Assembly: GCF_000941055.1 (NCBI RefSeq) | Contig: NZ_CP007202.1 | Span: forward strand, 1,794,001 to 1,858,000 | Reading direction: 5' to 3' | DNA: 64,000 nucleotides | Source of the DNA: Siansivirga zeaxanthinifaciens CC-SAMT-1 | Lineage (GTDB): Bacteria > Bacteroidota > Bacteroidia > Flavobacteriales > Flavobacteriaceae | Shown: positions 44,645-54,660 of the stretch, piece after piece | Layout of the letters: each line of letters starts with the position of its first letter | How positions within the stretch are numbered: the first letter of the stretch is position 1 | Notes under the pieces: model-generated | Seen by the model: the letters and a program-made list of their open reading frames with translations, nothing else | Database searches by the model: none | What the model was told of the DNA's origin: nothing | Translations under genes and position numbers: made by a program

Positions 44645-47600
44645 TTATTTTCTCATAATTTTCACATTCATTTCCTCAACTTTTTTATCAGAAAGTAGGG
44701 AAGGAGCGCCAAATAGTAAGTCTTCGCTGGTACCTGTTTTCGGGAAAGCCATCACTTCTCTAATCGATGCTTTTTTCTCTAAAATCATCATCAATCGATC
44801 GACACCCCAAGCAATACCACCATGTGGCGGTGCACCATAATGAAACGATTTGTACATTGTACCTACACTTTTAAGCATCTCCTCTTTCGTGTAACCCATG
44901 TTTCTGTAAGTAGCTTCTAAAATTTCGGGTTTGTGTGCACGCACAGAGCCACCACCAATTTCGTAACCATTTAATATTAAATCGTATTGCTGCGCGATAA
45001 TGCTTCCTATTTCTTCGTCTTTGCCATTCATGTGTTTTTCAATATCATAAACAGCAGGCATCGAGAATGGGTTATGGGTAAACGTCCAGCGACCTTCGTC
45101 GGTTCTCTCAAACATAGGGAAATCTACAACCCAAGCCGGTCTTAATTCTTTCGGATTAATTAATTTAAGCATAGCGCCTAATTCCTGTCTTACAGCATCT
45201 AAAGCTTTATTGGCTGTTGCATAATCTGCCGCCGAGAAAAATACAATATCGCCAACCTGAGCATTTGTGGCTGCAATAATGCCAGCAGCAATATCTTCAC
45301 CTAAAAACTTAATTATAGGCGATTGTAAATCGTTTTCATTAACAATAATGTAGGCTAAACCACCTAAACCGTGTTGTTGGGCTATGGCTGTAAGTTTTTC
45401 AATCTGACCTTTCGATAAACGTTTATCGCCTTGCTCTTGGGCAGATACTTTAATACATTTTACAATACCGCCTTCTTCAATAGGTTTGCTAAAAACCTGG
45501 AACGTGGTTTCTTTTACAATGTCTGTAATGTCTTGAAGTTGTAAACCAAAACGCAAATCGGGTCGGTCGCAACCATAATAATACATCGCGTCTTGATAGG
45601 TTATCACTTCAAAAGGATGTAAAATCCATTTGTTACCATAAATTTTGGTAACAACTTCATTAAACATTTTGGTGTTTAAATCTATAATTTGTTGCATGCT
45701 GGCATAGGCCATTTCTAAATCTAACTGTGTAAATTCAGGTTGGCGGTCGCCACGAGAATCTTCATCTCTAAAACAACGTGCAATCTGGAAATATTTTTCG
45801 TAACCAGACACCATCAGCATTTGTTTAAATTGTTGAGGTGCTTGTGGCAAGGTGTAAAATGCACCAGCTTGTTTACGAGAAGGCACAATAAATTCACGGG
45901 CACCTTCATCGGTTCCGGCACTTAAAATAGGTGTTTCAATTTCCAGAAAATCCTGCTCGTCGAGAATATCGCGAAGCAACTTAATAACTTTGTGACGGTT
46001 TACTATAACGCGACGCACATCGTCGTTTCTGTGATCTAAATATTTGTATTGAAAACGTGTGTTTTCGTTGGTTTTTGTAGCACGCTTAATTTCGAAAGGC
46101 AACGTTCTTGATAAATTTAAAATATCTAATTGCGACGCTTCCAATTCTATTTTTCCAGTTCTTAAAGCAGGATTGTAATCGTCTTCTTTACGTTGTACAA
46201 TAGTACCTGAAACCGTAATAACAGACTCTGGTTTTAATTTTACCAGGTCGTCTAAATTAGGAAACGATTCTCTGCTTAAACGCACTTGAAATATTTGTGT
46301 GCTAGAATCGCGTAAGTCTATAAAAATAAGTTCTCCATGGTCGCGCACACTCGAAACCCATCCCGCCAGAGTCACTTCTTCGGCAATATTTTCTTCAGAA
46401 ATATTTGAAATTAAGTGTGTTCTGTATTCTTTCTTAATGATGATGGGAATTTGTGGTAAAACTTCTTCTTTGGTTGTTGGTTGTTGGTTGTTGGTTGTTG
46501 GTTGTTTGGTTTTACCACCTTCTTCGGTCTTCGTGCTTCCGTCATTTCCACCGGCTAACTGACTTAAAATGCCTTCACGAATTACTTTTCCAGAGGCGCC
46601 TTTACCAATAATAGCTATAATTTTTCCAACTAAAATACCAGCTTTTCCTTGGTTTCCACCTTTAATTTCATCGGCTATGGCTGAGTTTTCAGAGATAACC
46701 TTAGCAATGGCTTCTTGTATTTTTTCTTCAGAAATGGTGTTTTCTGCGAAGTAGGTTTTATAATCGAAATGCGCATCTTCTAAAATCGATTTGATGGCAT
46801 TTTGAGCTAAAACAGGTGTTACTTTTTCATCTTTAAATAAGCTGAAAATATCAATAATATCTGAAATATTTTCAATGCGATGGTAGTCCTCAGGCTTTAT
46901 ATTATTGGTTAATGTTTTAGCAACAAACGATGGGTCTTTAACGGCTTCGTTTATGGCAACAAAGGTTTCAGAACGTAACGAATCGGCTGTAAAGAATTTA
47001 GCATCTTGAGGTAAAACACCACCTTTAATAAGTATAGATTCTACAGCGAAAGGCAACGAACTTAAATCGACATTAATAGTTTTAACAACATCTTTAATAT
47101 TTACAAAAGGTAAATCGGGCTCCGAGATAAAACGATAATCTGCTTCGTATTCCTTTTTACGCATGGTTTTGGTTTGCTTTAAATCGGCATCCCATAAAAC
47201 CGTGGTTTGGTCGGGTCTAAACTCTTTGTGCTCAATATAGTAGTTTAATTGCTTTTCAACTTCTTCTTTTAAAGCATCTACCATAAACTTAAACGAGTTT
47301 AAGTTTTTAATTTCTGTACGCGGATTTAAATCGTACGTATGCTTTTTACGCAACGACACCGAAACATCCGATTTAAACTCCCCTTTTTCAAGATTGGCTT
47401 CCGATATTTTTAAATTTTGCACAATACGCTGAATGTACTGTGCATAGGTTGAAGCATCTTCGATATGGCGAATACAAGGTTCTGTAACAATTTCAATAAG
47501 TGGCACGCCCGCTTTGTTGAAATCGACTAGCGAAACAGTTTTTTCGTGCATCAATTTAGCCGCATCTTCTTCGATGTGTACTTGTGTTAAATTAACAGTA

Positions 47601-47983
47601 AACTGCGATCCATCGTTACGAAAACAAGAAACTTGTCCGTCTGGAATTACAGGATTGTGAAACTGTGTAATTTGAATGTTTTTTGGGTTGTCTGGGTATT
47701 CGTAATGTTTTCTATCCCATGAAATAACATCATTTTCAAACGATGAATTTACCGCTTTACCAAAATAAATAGCCTTTTTAATAGCTTCTTTATTTATGGC
47801 TGGTAAAACGCCCATTTGCCCTGTACATACAGAACATATATTTTGATTAGGTATTTCTATTTCTTGATTCGGACAAGAACAGAATAATTTTGTTTTGGTG
47901 TTTAATCGAACGTGTGTTTCTAATCCGATTACTAATTCTAAATCATGGGCTTTTAAAGCCGCGTCTAATTGCTCCAGTTTCAT
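44645..47983 (-). CDS. gatB-aspS: Fused GatB amidotransferase subunit and aspartyl-tRNA synthetase
   Basis: A 1112-residue fusion. Residues 1-about 480 are GatB: HDLELVIGLETHVRLNTKTKLF, zinc cysteines C35, C37, C50 and C53, the cradle domain, and a complete YqeY-like C-terminal domain (GNQGKAGILVGKIIAIIGKG). Residues about 480-512 are a Thr/Asn/Gln-rich linker encoded by five 7-bp repeats. Residues about 513-1112 are a full bacterial AspRS: anticodon domain, motif 2 (FRDEDSRGDRQPEFTQLD), GAD insert, motif 3 (GIAWGVDRLMMIL). In the anticodon domain the fold's specificity position reads RDHG (His549); a histidine here is the mark of non-discriminating AspRS that also charges tRNA(Asn). The product would make Asp-tRNA(Asn) and, with GatA and GatC, amidate it. 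Confidence 0.95.
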   Translation of the reverse strand: MKLEQLDAALKAHDLELVIGLETHVRLNTKTKLFCSCPNQEIEIPNQNICSVCTGQMGVLPAINKEAIKKAIYFGKAVNSSFENDVISWDRKHYEYPDNPKNIQITQFHNPVIPDGQVSCFRNDGSQFTVNLTQVHIEEDAAKLMHEKTVSLVDFNKAGVPLIEIVTEPCIRHIEDASTYAQYIQRIVQNLKISEANLEKGEFKSDVSVSLRKKHTYDLNPRTEIKNLNSFKFMVDALKEEVEKQLNYYIEHKEFRPDQTTVLWDADLKQTKTMRKKEYEADYRFISEPDLPFVNIKDVVKTINVDLSSLPFAVESILIKGGVLPQDAKFFTADSLRSETFVAINEAVKDPSFVAKTLTNNIKPEDYHRIENISDIIDIFSLFKDEKVTPVLAQNAIKSILEDAHFDYKTYFAENTISEEKIQEAIAKVISENSAIADEIKGGNQGKAGILVGKIIAIIGKGASGKVIREGILSQLAGGNDGSTKTEEGGKTKQPTTNNQQPTTKEEVLPQIPIIIKKEYRTHLISNISEENIAEEVTLAGWVSSVRDHGELIFIDLRDSSTQIFQVRLSRESFPNLDDLVKLKPESVITVSGTIVQRKEDDYNPALRTGKIELEASQLDILNLSRTLPFEIKRATKTNENTRFQYKYLDHRNDDVRRVIVNRHKVIKLLRDILDEQDFLEIETPILSAGTDEGAREFIVPSRKQAGAFYTLPQAPQQFKQMLMVSGYEKYFQIARCFRDEDSRGDRQPEFTQLDLEMAYASMQQIIDLNTKMFNEVVTKIYGNKWILHPFEVITYQDAMYYYGCDRPDLRFGLQLQDITDIVKETTFQVFSKPIEEGGIVKCIKVSAQEQGDKRLSKGQIEKLTAIAQQHGLGGLAYIIVNENDLQSPIIKFLGEDIAAGIIAATNAQVGDIVFFSAADYATANKALDAVRQELGAMLKLINPKELRPAWVVDFPMFERTDEGRWTFTHNPFSMPAVYDIEKHMNGKDEEIGSIIAQQYDLILNGYEIGGGSVRAHKPEILEATYRNMGYTKEEMLKSVGTMYKSFHYGAPPHGGIAWGVDRLMMILEKKASIREVMAFPKTGTSEDLLFGAPSLLSDKKVEEMNVKIMRK
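46471..46505. repeat. Five tandem 7-bp repeats in the GatB-AspS linker
   Basis: TGGTTGT repeated five times exactly (read on the plus strand), coding on the minus strand for part of the QPTTNNQQPTT linker. The unit is not a multiple of three, so a change in copy number shifts the frame between GatB and AspRS unless three units change together. Confidence 0.95.
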
Positions 47984-48070
47984 CTGCTTATTTTATTTTT
48001 TTAGAGGTCAGATGCAATATCCAAATAGAAATATTTACTAGTCTCATAAATTTTGCTAATGTATATTTCA

Positions 48071-49471
48071 TTATATCGTGTCTTTTAAGAAGTTAGCAAA
48101 CTTCAAAACAAGTTCGTCGTTATGTTTTGCGGCTGTAATTTGTAAGCCTGTTTCGGTACCTTGCGGTACGGTAAGTGTTGGTAATTGTCCTAAACTAAAG
48201 CCAACCGTATATGCATCGCTTAAATACATGGCGTGCGGGTCTTTTAAGCTGCTGCCAATTTCTGGCGGCGTGCTTGGAGTTACAGGAGATAAAATAATGT
48301 CTACTGCTTCAAAATCTTTTTCAAAATTTTCTGAAATCGCATCGCGAAGCGCTAAACCTTTTAAATAAATTTCATCTGAAAACCCCTGAGACAATACTTG
48401 GTTTCCACCAACAATTCTGCGTTTGGTTTCTTCTGAAAAATTTTCAGAACGCGTTACAGCGTACGATTCTTTTAGGTTTTTATCCTCAATACGATTACCG
48501 TAGTTAGAACCATCTAAACGCGATAGGTTAGAGGCTGTTTCGGCCATAGCTAAGGTGTAATAGGTAGATACTAAAATATCCGACTTAAAAAAGTCTAATG
48601 CCTTTACTTCAATACCTTTAGCTTTAATTTTTTCGATAGTTGCTAAAAAATCTGCTTTAATTTTAGAATCGATGGCATCGCTATCAATAAAGTTTTTAAA
48701 GTAACCAACGGTTTTTATGTTAGAGTAATCTGAAATAGTTTCAGCTTCAATAGCCGAAGCATCGTAAGTGGTTTGGTCTTTTGGGTCTTTTCCACTCATC
48801 ACATTTAACACGATACGAATATCTTCAACTGATTTCGCAATAGGACCTACACAGTCTGTTGATGAGGCATAGGCCATCAATCCGTAGCGAGAAATACGTC
48901 CGTAACTAGGTTTTAAACCATACACATGGTTGTAACCGGCTGGTTGTCGTACCGAACCACCCGTATCGCCACCAATAGAAAACACGGTGTAGTCTTTGGC
49001 CACATTTACTGCCGAACCACCACTAGAACCACCACCTACTAAATTTGGATTTAAGGCGTTTTTTACAGCTCCAAAAATGGTGTTTTCACTCGAAGATCCA
49101 TGTCCGAAACTATCACAATTTTCTTTAACCACCGGAATAGCGCCCGCATCTAGTAATTTTTGAATAGCGGTAGCTGTGTAAGCCGATTTGTAGTGCTTTA
49201 GTAATTCGGAACTTGCGGTGGTGTACGTGCCTTGCAGCATGTAAACATCTTTAATTCCGAAGGGAATACCTTCTAATAAACCAATAGTTTCTCCCTTAGC
49301 TATTTTTGCATCTACTTTAGCTGCTAAATCTAAAGCAAAAGTGTCTAGTAAGGCATTTACAGTTTGGTTGGTATTGGGTTTTAAAGCATCTAATTTTTCC
49401 TGAATTAAAGCAGTACAAGAAATTTCTTTATTTACCAATTGTTGGTGTAATGTATGTATTTGAGACGCCAT
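48071..49471 (-). CDS. gatA: Glutamyl/aspartyl-tRNA amidotransferase subunit A
   Basis: The glutaminase subunit, which makes ammonia for amidation of Asp-tRNA(Asn) and Glu-tRNA(Gln). The amidase-signature triad is Lys74 (GIKDVY), Ser149 (GGGSSGGSAV) and Ser173 (GGDTGGSVRQP), with the 24-residue serine spacing of other GatA. It is 466 residues, full length. It starts 2 bp after gatC and is followed by gatB-aspS after an 87-bp gap. Confidence 0.95.
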   Translation of the reverse strand: MASQIHTLHQQLVNKEISCTALIQEKLDALKPNTNQTVNALLDTFALDLAAKVDAKIAKGETIGLLEGIPFGIKDVYMLQGTYTTASSELLKHYKSAYTATAIQKLLDAGAIPVVKENCDSFGHGSSSENTIFGAVKNALNPNLVGGGSSGGSAVNVAKDYTVFSIGGDTGGSVRQPAGYNHVYGLKPSYGRISRYGLMAYASSTDCVGPIAKSVEDIRIVLNVMSGKDPKDQTTYDASAIEAETISDYSNIKTVGYFKNFIDSDAIDSKIKADFLATIEKIKAKGIEVKALDFFKSDILVSTYYTLAMAETASNLSRLDGSNYGNRIEDKNLKESYAVTRSENFSEETKRRIVGGNQVLSQGFSDEIYLKGLALRDAISENFEKDFEAVDIILSPVTPSTPPEIGSSLKDPHAMYLSDAYTVGFSLGQLPTLTVPQGTETGLQITAAKHNDELVLKFANFLKDTI

Positions 49472-49473
49472 AA

Positions 49474-49743
49474 TTATTCTTCTATAACTTTAGAAACCAC
49501 TAAATAGCCATTTTTCTCTTTTGGAAAATTTTCAATAATGATTTGTTTTTCCAATGCCGAACTTTCAATTACGACATCCTCTCTTAAGTCATCTAAAGAC
49601 ACCCCGTTGTTATGATTATTATTAAAGGAATTATTATTTGTTGGTTGTGCATTTTTAATTACTTCAAATAATTTGTTTACAGCCTCACTAGGTTGCGCCC
49701 CTTTAATACTCGACAATACGTCGACTGTCATAATTTTACTCAT
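49474..49743 (-). CDS. gatC: Divergent GatC-like subunit with an Asn-rich tract
   Basis: An 89-residue protein placed where gatC is expected, first in the operon. Its C-terminal half (DDLREDVVIES, then LEKQIIIENFPKEKNGYLVVSKVIEE) matches the end of GatC, where LRxD and a VPKxI-like ending are conserved. The N-terminal half is not the usual pair of GatC helices but a short MTVDVLSSIKGAQPSEAVNKLFEVI segment and an Asn-rich tract (residues 36-46, NNNSFNNNHNN, 49606-49638). This tract resembles the leader peptide upstream. GatC helps assemble GatA with GatB. Assignment is by position and C-terminus. Confidence 0.75.
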   Translation of the reverse strand: MSKIMTVDVLSSIKGAQPSEAVNKLFEVIKNAQPTNNNSFNNNHNNGVSLDDLREDVVIESSALEKQIIIENFPKEKNGYLVVSKVIEE

Positions 49744-49761
49744 GTCTTACTTTTTTAGATT

Positions 49762-49792
49762 AAAAAAAGCCTTCCGAACTCCGGAAGGCTTT
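49762..49792 (-). terminator. Attenuator terminator upstream of gatC
   Basis: On the minus strand AAAGCCTTCCG / CGGAAGGCTTT is a perfect 11-bp stem with a 5-nt loop and seven T after it (49762-49768). It lies between the promoter and the first gene and ends 18 nt before the gatC ATG, so it can only act as a conditional terminator in the leader. Confidence 0.85.
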
Positions 49793-49820
49793 ATATATTT
49801 TTTAAACAACAACCTTCCGA
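49766..49820 (-). promoter_or_regulatory. Putative antiterminator of the gatCAB-aspS leader
   Basis: The strand at 49813-49820 (minus TCGGAAGG) can pair with the first arm of the terminator (CCTTCCGG), giving 8 pairs including one U-G, and would prevent the terminator stem. The strand begins 2 nt after the leader-peptide stop codon, so a ribosome finishing the peptide would cover it. Confidence 0.65.
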
Positions 49821-49822
49821 CC

Positions 49823-49870
49823 CTAATAGTTAGGATTATTGAAATTATTATTGTTGTTATTATTTCTCAT
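49823..49870 (-). CDS. Asn-rich leader peptide of the gatCAB-aspS operon
   Basis: A 15-codon ORF, too short for usual gene calling: MRNNNNNNNFNNPNY, ten of 15 codons Asn (AAT and AAC), ending with TAG at 49823-49825. It starts about 12 nt after the predicted transcription start and is directly followed by the antiterminator/terminator pair. This is the classical layout of a leader-peptide attenuator that senses charged Asn-tRNA. A small hairpin (CCTAA/TTAGG) overlaps its last codons and may cause RNA polymerase pausing. Evidence is purely from sequence layout. Confidence 0.8.
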   Translation of the reverse strand: MRNNNNNNNFNNPNY

Positions 49871-49887
49871 GTTATCTTTTTGCGCGT

Positions 49888-49917
49888 CAAATATATGTAG
49901 AATAAATAAACTAGCAA
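49888..49917 (-). promoter_or_regulatory. Promoter of the gatCAB-aspS operon
   Basis: On the minus strand, TTG (49915-49917) and TATATTTG (49888-49895) are separated by 19 nt, a near-perfect match to the Bacteroidota TTG-N19-21-TAnnTTTG pattern. It predicts a start of transcription near 49882, upstream of the leader peptide. Confidence 0.75.
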
Positions 49918-50274
49918 CTATTTAATAGTATATCCTTTATTATAATTATCAGATTAACAAAAAACATAAAAATATGTTAGTAGTTCTATAATATATGTCT
50001 AATTTTTGTTCAATTAGGTTAATAAAATCTCTTTAAAATAATGGTTTTGCGACTAAATTGCTCCTTTTTTATGGTTAATAGGCTTTTAATAAAAAGCAAA
50101 ATATTGGCTATAAGACATTTTTTTGTTTTTCAATTTTTATGAAAGAATAAAATAATATCGAAATCAATTTTAAGCCCTTTTTTAAGCGATTTAAGACACT
50201 TTTAGGTAATTAACAATTGTTGATAATTTTGCCTTATAATCGATAAATTACTTTTAAAACGCTTGCAATTTTCG
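49918..50274. other. Intergenic region between the gatC and gyrB promoters
   Basis: An AT-rich stretch of about 360 bp between two divergent promoters. I see no convincing gene or repeat. A 34-codon plus-strand ORF starts at 50041 but has no support. Confidence 0.5.
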
Positions 50275-50282
50275 TATATTTG
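50275..50282 (+). promoter_or_regulatory. -7 promoter box of gyrB
   Basis: TATATTTG, an exact consensus match; predicted start of transcription is near 50287, giving a 70-nt leader to gyrB. Confidence 0.55.
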
Positions 50283-50292
50283 TTTGTATTCA

Positions 50293-50318
50293 GAAGGATG
50301 CCAAAAGCATCTTTTTTT
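50293..50318 (+). terminator. Hairpin with T-run in the gyrB leader
   Basis: GATGC / GCATC (extended by A-T and G-T pairs to 9) with a CAAAA loop and seven T, only a few nucleotides after the predicted gyrB transcript start. It could be an attenuator-like terminator or a 5' stabilising hairpin. Confidence 0.5.
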
Positions 50319-50347
50319 ATGTGTAAAAACTAAAAAGATTTAGATAA

Positions 50348-52309
<1,962 letters not shown>

Positions 52310-52330
52310 TTTTTCGATAAAAAAATTAAA

Positions 52331-52368
52331 AAAAAACACCTTCAAAAAAACCTTTGAAGGTGTTTTTT
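52331..52368 (+). terminator. Terminator after gyrB
   Basis: ACACCTTCAAA / TTTGAAGGTGT with flanking A and T runs. It also shows that an in-frame ATG at 52354 is not the start of the next gene. Confidence 0.8.
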
Positions 52369-52398
52369 CGTTATATATGTATAACCAAAATCAAACTT

Positions 52399-53415
52399 AT
52401 GAGAAAAATAACTTGTATTCTATTGTTTTTTATGGCGGGCCATTTTGTAAAAGCACAAAACGATATTGACGCCTTGTTAGCTGCTGGTATAAAAGATGCA
52501 CAACGCTTCGCAACCGATTATTTAAAGCCAGGATCCGATGGTTTAATTTACAGCATGAATGCTAACTGGTTTAATTCAGGAAAAGTGAAACCACTGGGAG
52601 GCTTTGAAATTTCGGTAATTGCCAATGCGTCTTTAATAAACGACGATGATAAGATGTTTTTAATGAATACTGCCGATTACGATAATGTTAAATTTAAAAA
52701 CATAACCAATCCAAGTTCTAAAATGGTAGCAACAGTTTTAGGCGAAAATAACCCAGACGTTATTGTGGAGGTTACTTACGACGATCCTATTTTTGGAAGT
52801 TATACCGAAGATGTTATTCTACCCAATGGGATAACAGAAAATTTAAATATGCTACCAACTGCTTTTATACAAGGGGCCATTGGGATAAGTAAAGGTACCG
52901 AAATAAAAGCGCGTTTTGTACCTAAAATAAATACCGATGATGTAGAATTAGGTATGTACGGTGTAGGTTTACAACATGAGTTTACAAATTGGCTTCCTGC
53001 CGATAAAATTTGGCCTATTGCAGTTTCTGGTTTGGTGGCTTATACCCATTTAGATGCTAATTACGATTTAACAGATTCATCTGGAATTGACGGCGATAAT
53101 CAACATCTAGAAAACAAAACGAATACATGGTTATTTCAATTAATAGCATCAACCAAGCTCCCGGTAATTAATTTCTATGGAGGTATTGGCTATATAAGCG
53201 GAAAATCGGAATCCGATTTATTGGGAACCTACAGAATTTCAAACGGATTACAAACAAAAACCATTGAAGATCCTTTTTCAGTTTCAAGTAAAGCTTCAGG
53301 AATGAGAGGGTCATTAGGAGCCCGATTAAAATTAGGATTCTTTAGATTAAATGCCGAATATCATTTAGCCGAATTCGATGCGTTTTCTGTGGGTATTAAC
53401 TTCGGTTTTAGATAA
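52399..53415 (+). CDS. DUF6588-like outer-membrane protein
   Basis: A 338-residue exported protein. Signal MRKITCILLFFMAGHFVKAQ; then NDIDALLAAGIKDAQRFATDYLKP, conserved in flavobacterial proteins of this kind, and a likely beta-barrel whose last strand ends FSVGINFGFR. Function unknown; an outer-membrane location is inferred from the C-terminal aromatic strand pattern. Confidence 0.75.
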   Translation: MRKITCILLFFMAGHFVKAQNDIDALLAAGIKDAQRFATDYLKPGSDGLIYSMNANWFNSGKVKPLGGFEISVIANASLINDDDKMFLMNTADYDNVKFKNITNPSSKMVATVLGENNPDVIVEVTYDDPIFGSYTEDVILPNGITENLNMLPTAFIQGAIGISKGTEIKARFVPKINTDDVELGMYGVGLQHEFTNWLPADKIWPIAVSGLVAYTHLDANYDLTDSSGIDGDNQHLENKTNTWLFQLIASTKLPVINFYGGIGYISGKSESDLLGTYRISNGLQTKTIEDPFSVSSKASGMRGSLGARLKLGFFRLNAEYHLAEFDAFSVGINFGFR

Positions 53416-53495
53416 TTAATAAGCACTTATTCTAAATAAAACGTATTAAAAAAGTTAGTTATTTAATTTTAATTAAGTTTTTCGTAAAAGTATTT

Positions 53496-53527
53496 AAAAG
53501 CACCGTATTTAATACGATGCTTTTTTT
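53496..53527 (+). terminator. Terminator after the DUF6588-like gene
   Basis: AAAAGCACCGTATT / AATACGATGCTTTT with one mismatch and a T-run. Confidence 0.7.
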
Positions 53528-53592
53528 ATTTAACGTTTTTTAATTTGTAAATTTGTCTGATAATTATCATTTATTTAATTCTTTTGGAATGT

Positions 53593-53600
53593 TATTTTTG
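53593..53600 (+). promoter_or_regulatory. Candidate -7 promoter box of mdh
   Basis: TATTTTTG, 62 nt before the mdh ATG, matches TAnnTTTG. Confidence 0.35.
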
Positions 53601-53662
53601 AATATAACTTTTTTTCAAAAGAAAATATATCAAAATATATAAAATCAATTAAAATTTAAGAC

Positions 53663-54583
53663 ATGAAAGTAACCGTAGTAGGAGCAGGAGCAGTTGGTGC
53701 AAGTTGTGCAGAGTATATTGCTATTAAAGATTTCGCTTCAGAAGTTGTTTTGTTAGACATTAAAGAAGGCTATGCCGAAGGTAAAGCTATGGATTTAATG
53801 CAAACCGCATCGTTAAATGGATTTGATACCAAAATAACCGGTGTAACAAATGATTATAGCAAAACAGCAGGTAGTGATATTTGTGTAATTACCTCTGGAA
53901 TACCTCGTAAACCAGGAATGACTCGTGAGGAATTAATTGGTATTAATGCTGGTATTGTAAAAACAGTATCATCTAGCTTAATTGAACACTCTCCGAATAC
54001 CATTATAATTGTTGTTAGTAATCCAATGGATACCATGACGTATTTAGTACACAAATCTACAGGATTACCAAAAAACAGAATTATTGGTATGGGTGGTGCT
54101 TTAGATTCTGCGCGTTTTAAATACAGATTAGCTGAAGCGATTGGTGGCCCAATTAGCGATGTTGACGGTATGGTTATTGGTGGACATAGCGACACTGGAA
54201 TGATTCCTTTAACACGTTTAGCAACAAGAAATGGTGTGCCAGTTTCTAACTTTATTGCAGCCGATAGATTAGAGCAAGTAAAAGAAGATACTAAAGTTGG
54301 TGGTGCTACATTAACTAAATTGTTAGGTACATCGGCTTGGTATGCTCCAGGGGCTGCCGTAAGTGGTTTAGTTCAAGCTATTGCTTGCGACCAGAAAAAA
54401 GTATATCCATGTTCTGTTTTATTAGAAGGTGAATACGATTTAAATGATATCTGTTTAGGTGTACCTGTTATCTTAGGTAAAAACGGTATCGAGGAAATTG
54501 TAAACATTCCTTTAAACGATGCAGAAAAAGCAAATATGCAAGAAAGTGCAGATGCTGTTAGAAAAGTAAATGAAATGCTTTAA
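53663..54583 (+). CDS. mdh: Malate dehydrogenase
   Basis: NAD-dependent malate/oxaloacetate interconversion in the TCA cycle. N-terminal VTVVGAGAVGASCAEYIA, substrate arginines in GIPRKPGMTREEL, VSNPMDTMTYL, and the catalytic His in VIGGHSDTGMIPL. It is 306 residues, the LDH-like type. Confidence 0.93.
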   Translation: MKVTVVGAGAVGASCAEYIAIKDFASEVVLLDIKEGYAEGKAMDLMQTASLNGFDTKITGVTNDYSKTAGSDICVITSGIPRKPGMTREELIGINAGIVKTVSSSLIEHSPNTIIIVVSNPMDTMTYLVHKSTGLPKNRIIGMGGALDSARFKYRLAEAIGGPISDVDGMVIGGHSDTGMIPLTRLATRNGVPVSNFIAADRLEQVKEDTKVGGATLTKLLGTSAWYAPGAAVSGLVQAIACDQKKVYPCSVLLEGEYDLNDICLGVPVILGKNGIEEIVNIPLNDAEKANMQESADAVRKVNEML

Positions 54584-54619
54584 TTTTAGCAATTAATAAA
54601 TTAAAATAGAATTTTTTGT

Positions 54620-54643
54620 AAAGACTGTAGAAATACAGTCTTT
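54620..54643 (+). terminator. Terminator after mdh
   Basis: AAAGACTGTA / TACAGTCTTT with a 4-nt loop and a T-rich end. Confidence 0.75.
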
Positions 54644-54648
54644 ATTTT

Positions 54649-54656
54649 TATATTTG
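54649..54656 (+). promoter_or_regulatory. -7 promoter box abutting the secDF-upstream gene
   Basis: TATATTTG lies 4 nt before the ATG at 54661, implying a leaderless transcript. It directly follows the mdh terminator. Confidence 0.6.
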
Positions 54657-54660
54657 GCGC

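Noticed and set aside
46471..46505. CRISPR-like repeat
   Set aside because: The repeats are 7 bp and contiguous, without spacers, inside a coding region.
46299..46562. Plus-strand ORF over the GatB-AspS linker (LVVGCWLLVVGCLV)
   Set aside because: Antisense reading of the 7-bp repeat; no independent support.
49673..49900. 75-codon plus-strand ORF across the gatC leader
   Set aside because: Antisense shadow of gatC and the attenuator; the structured leader explains the sequence.
50041..50145. 34-codon plus-strand ORF (MVLRLNCSFFMVNRLL...) between the gatC and gyrB promoters
   Set aside because: No promoter fit, no family likeness, AT-rich chance ORF.
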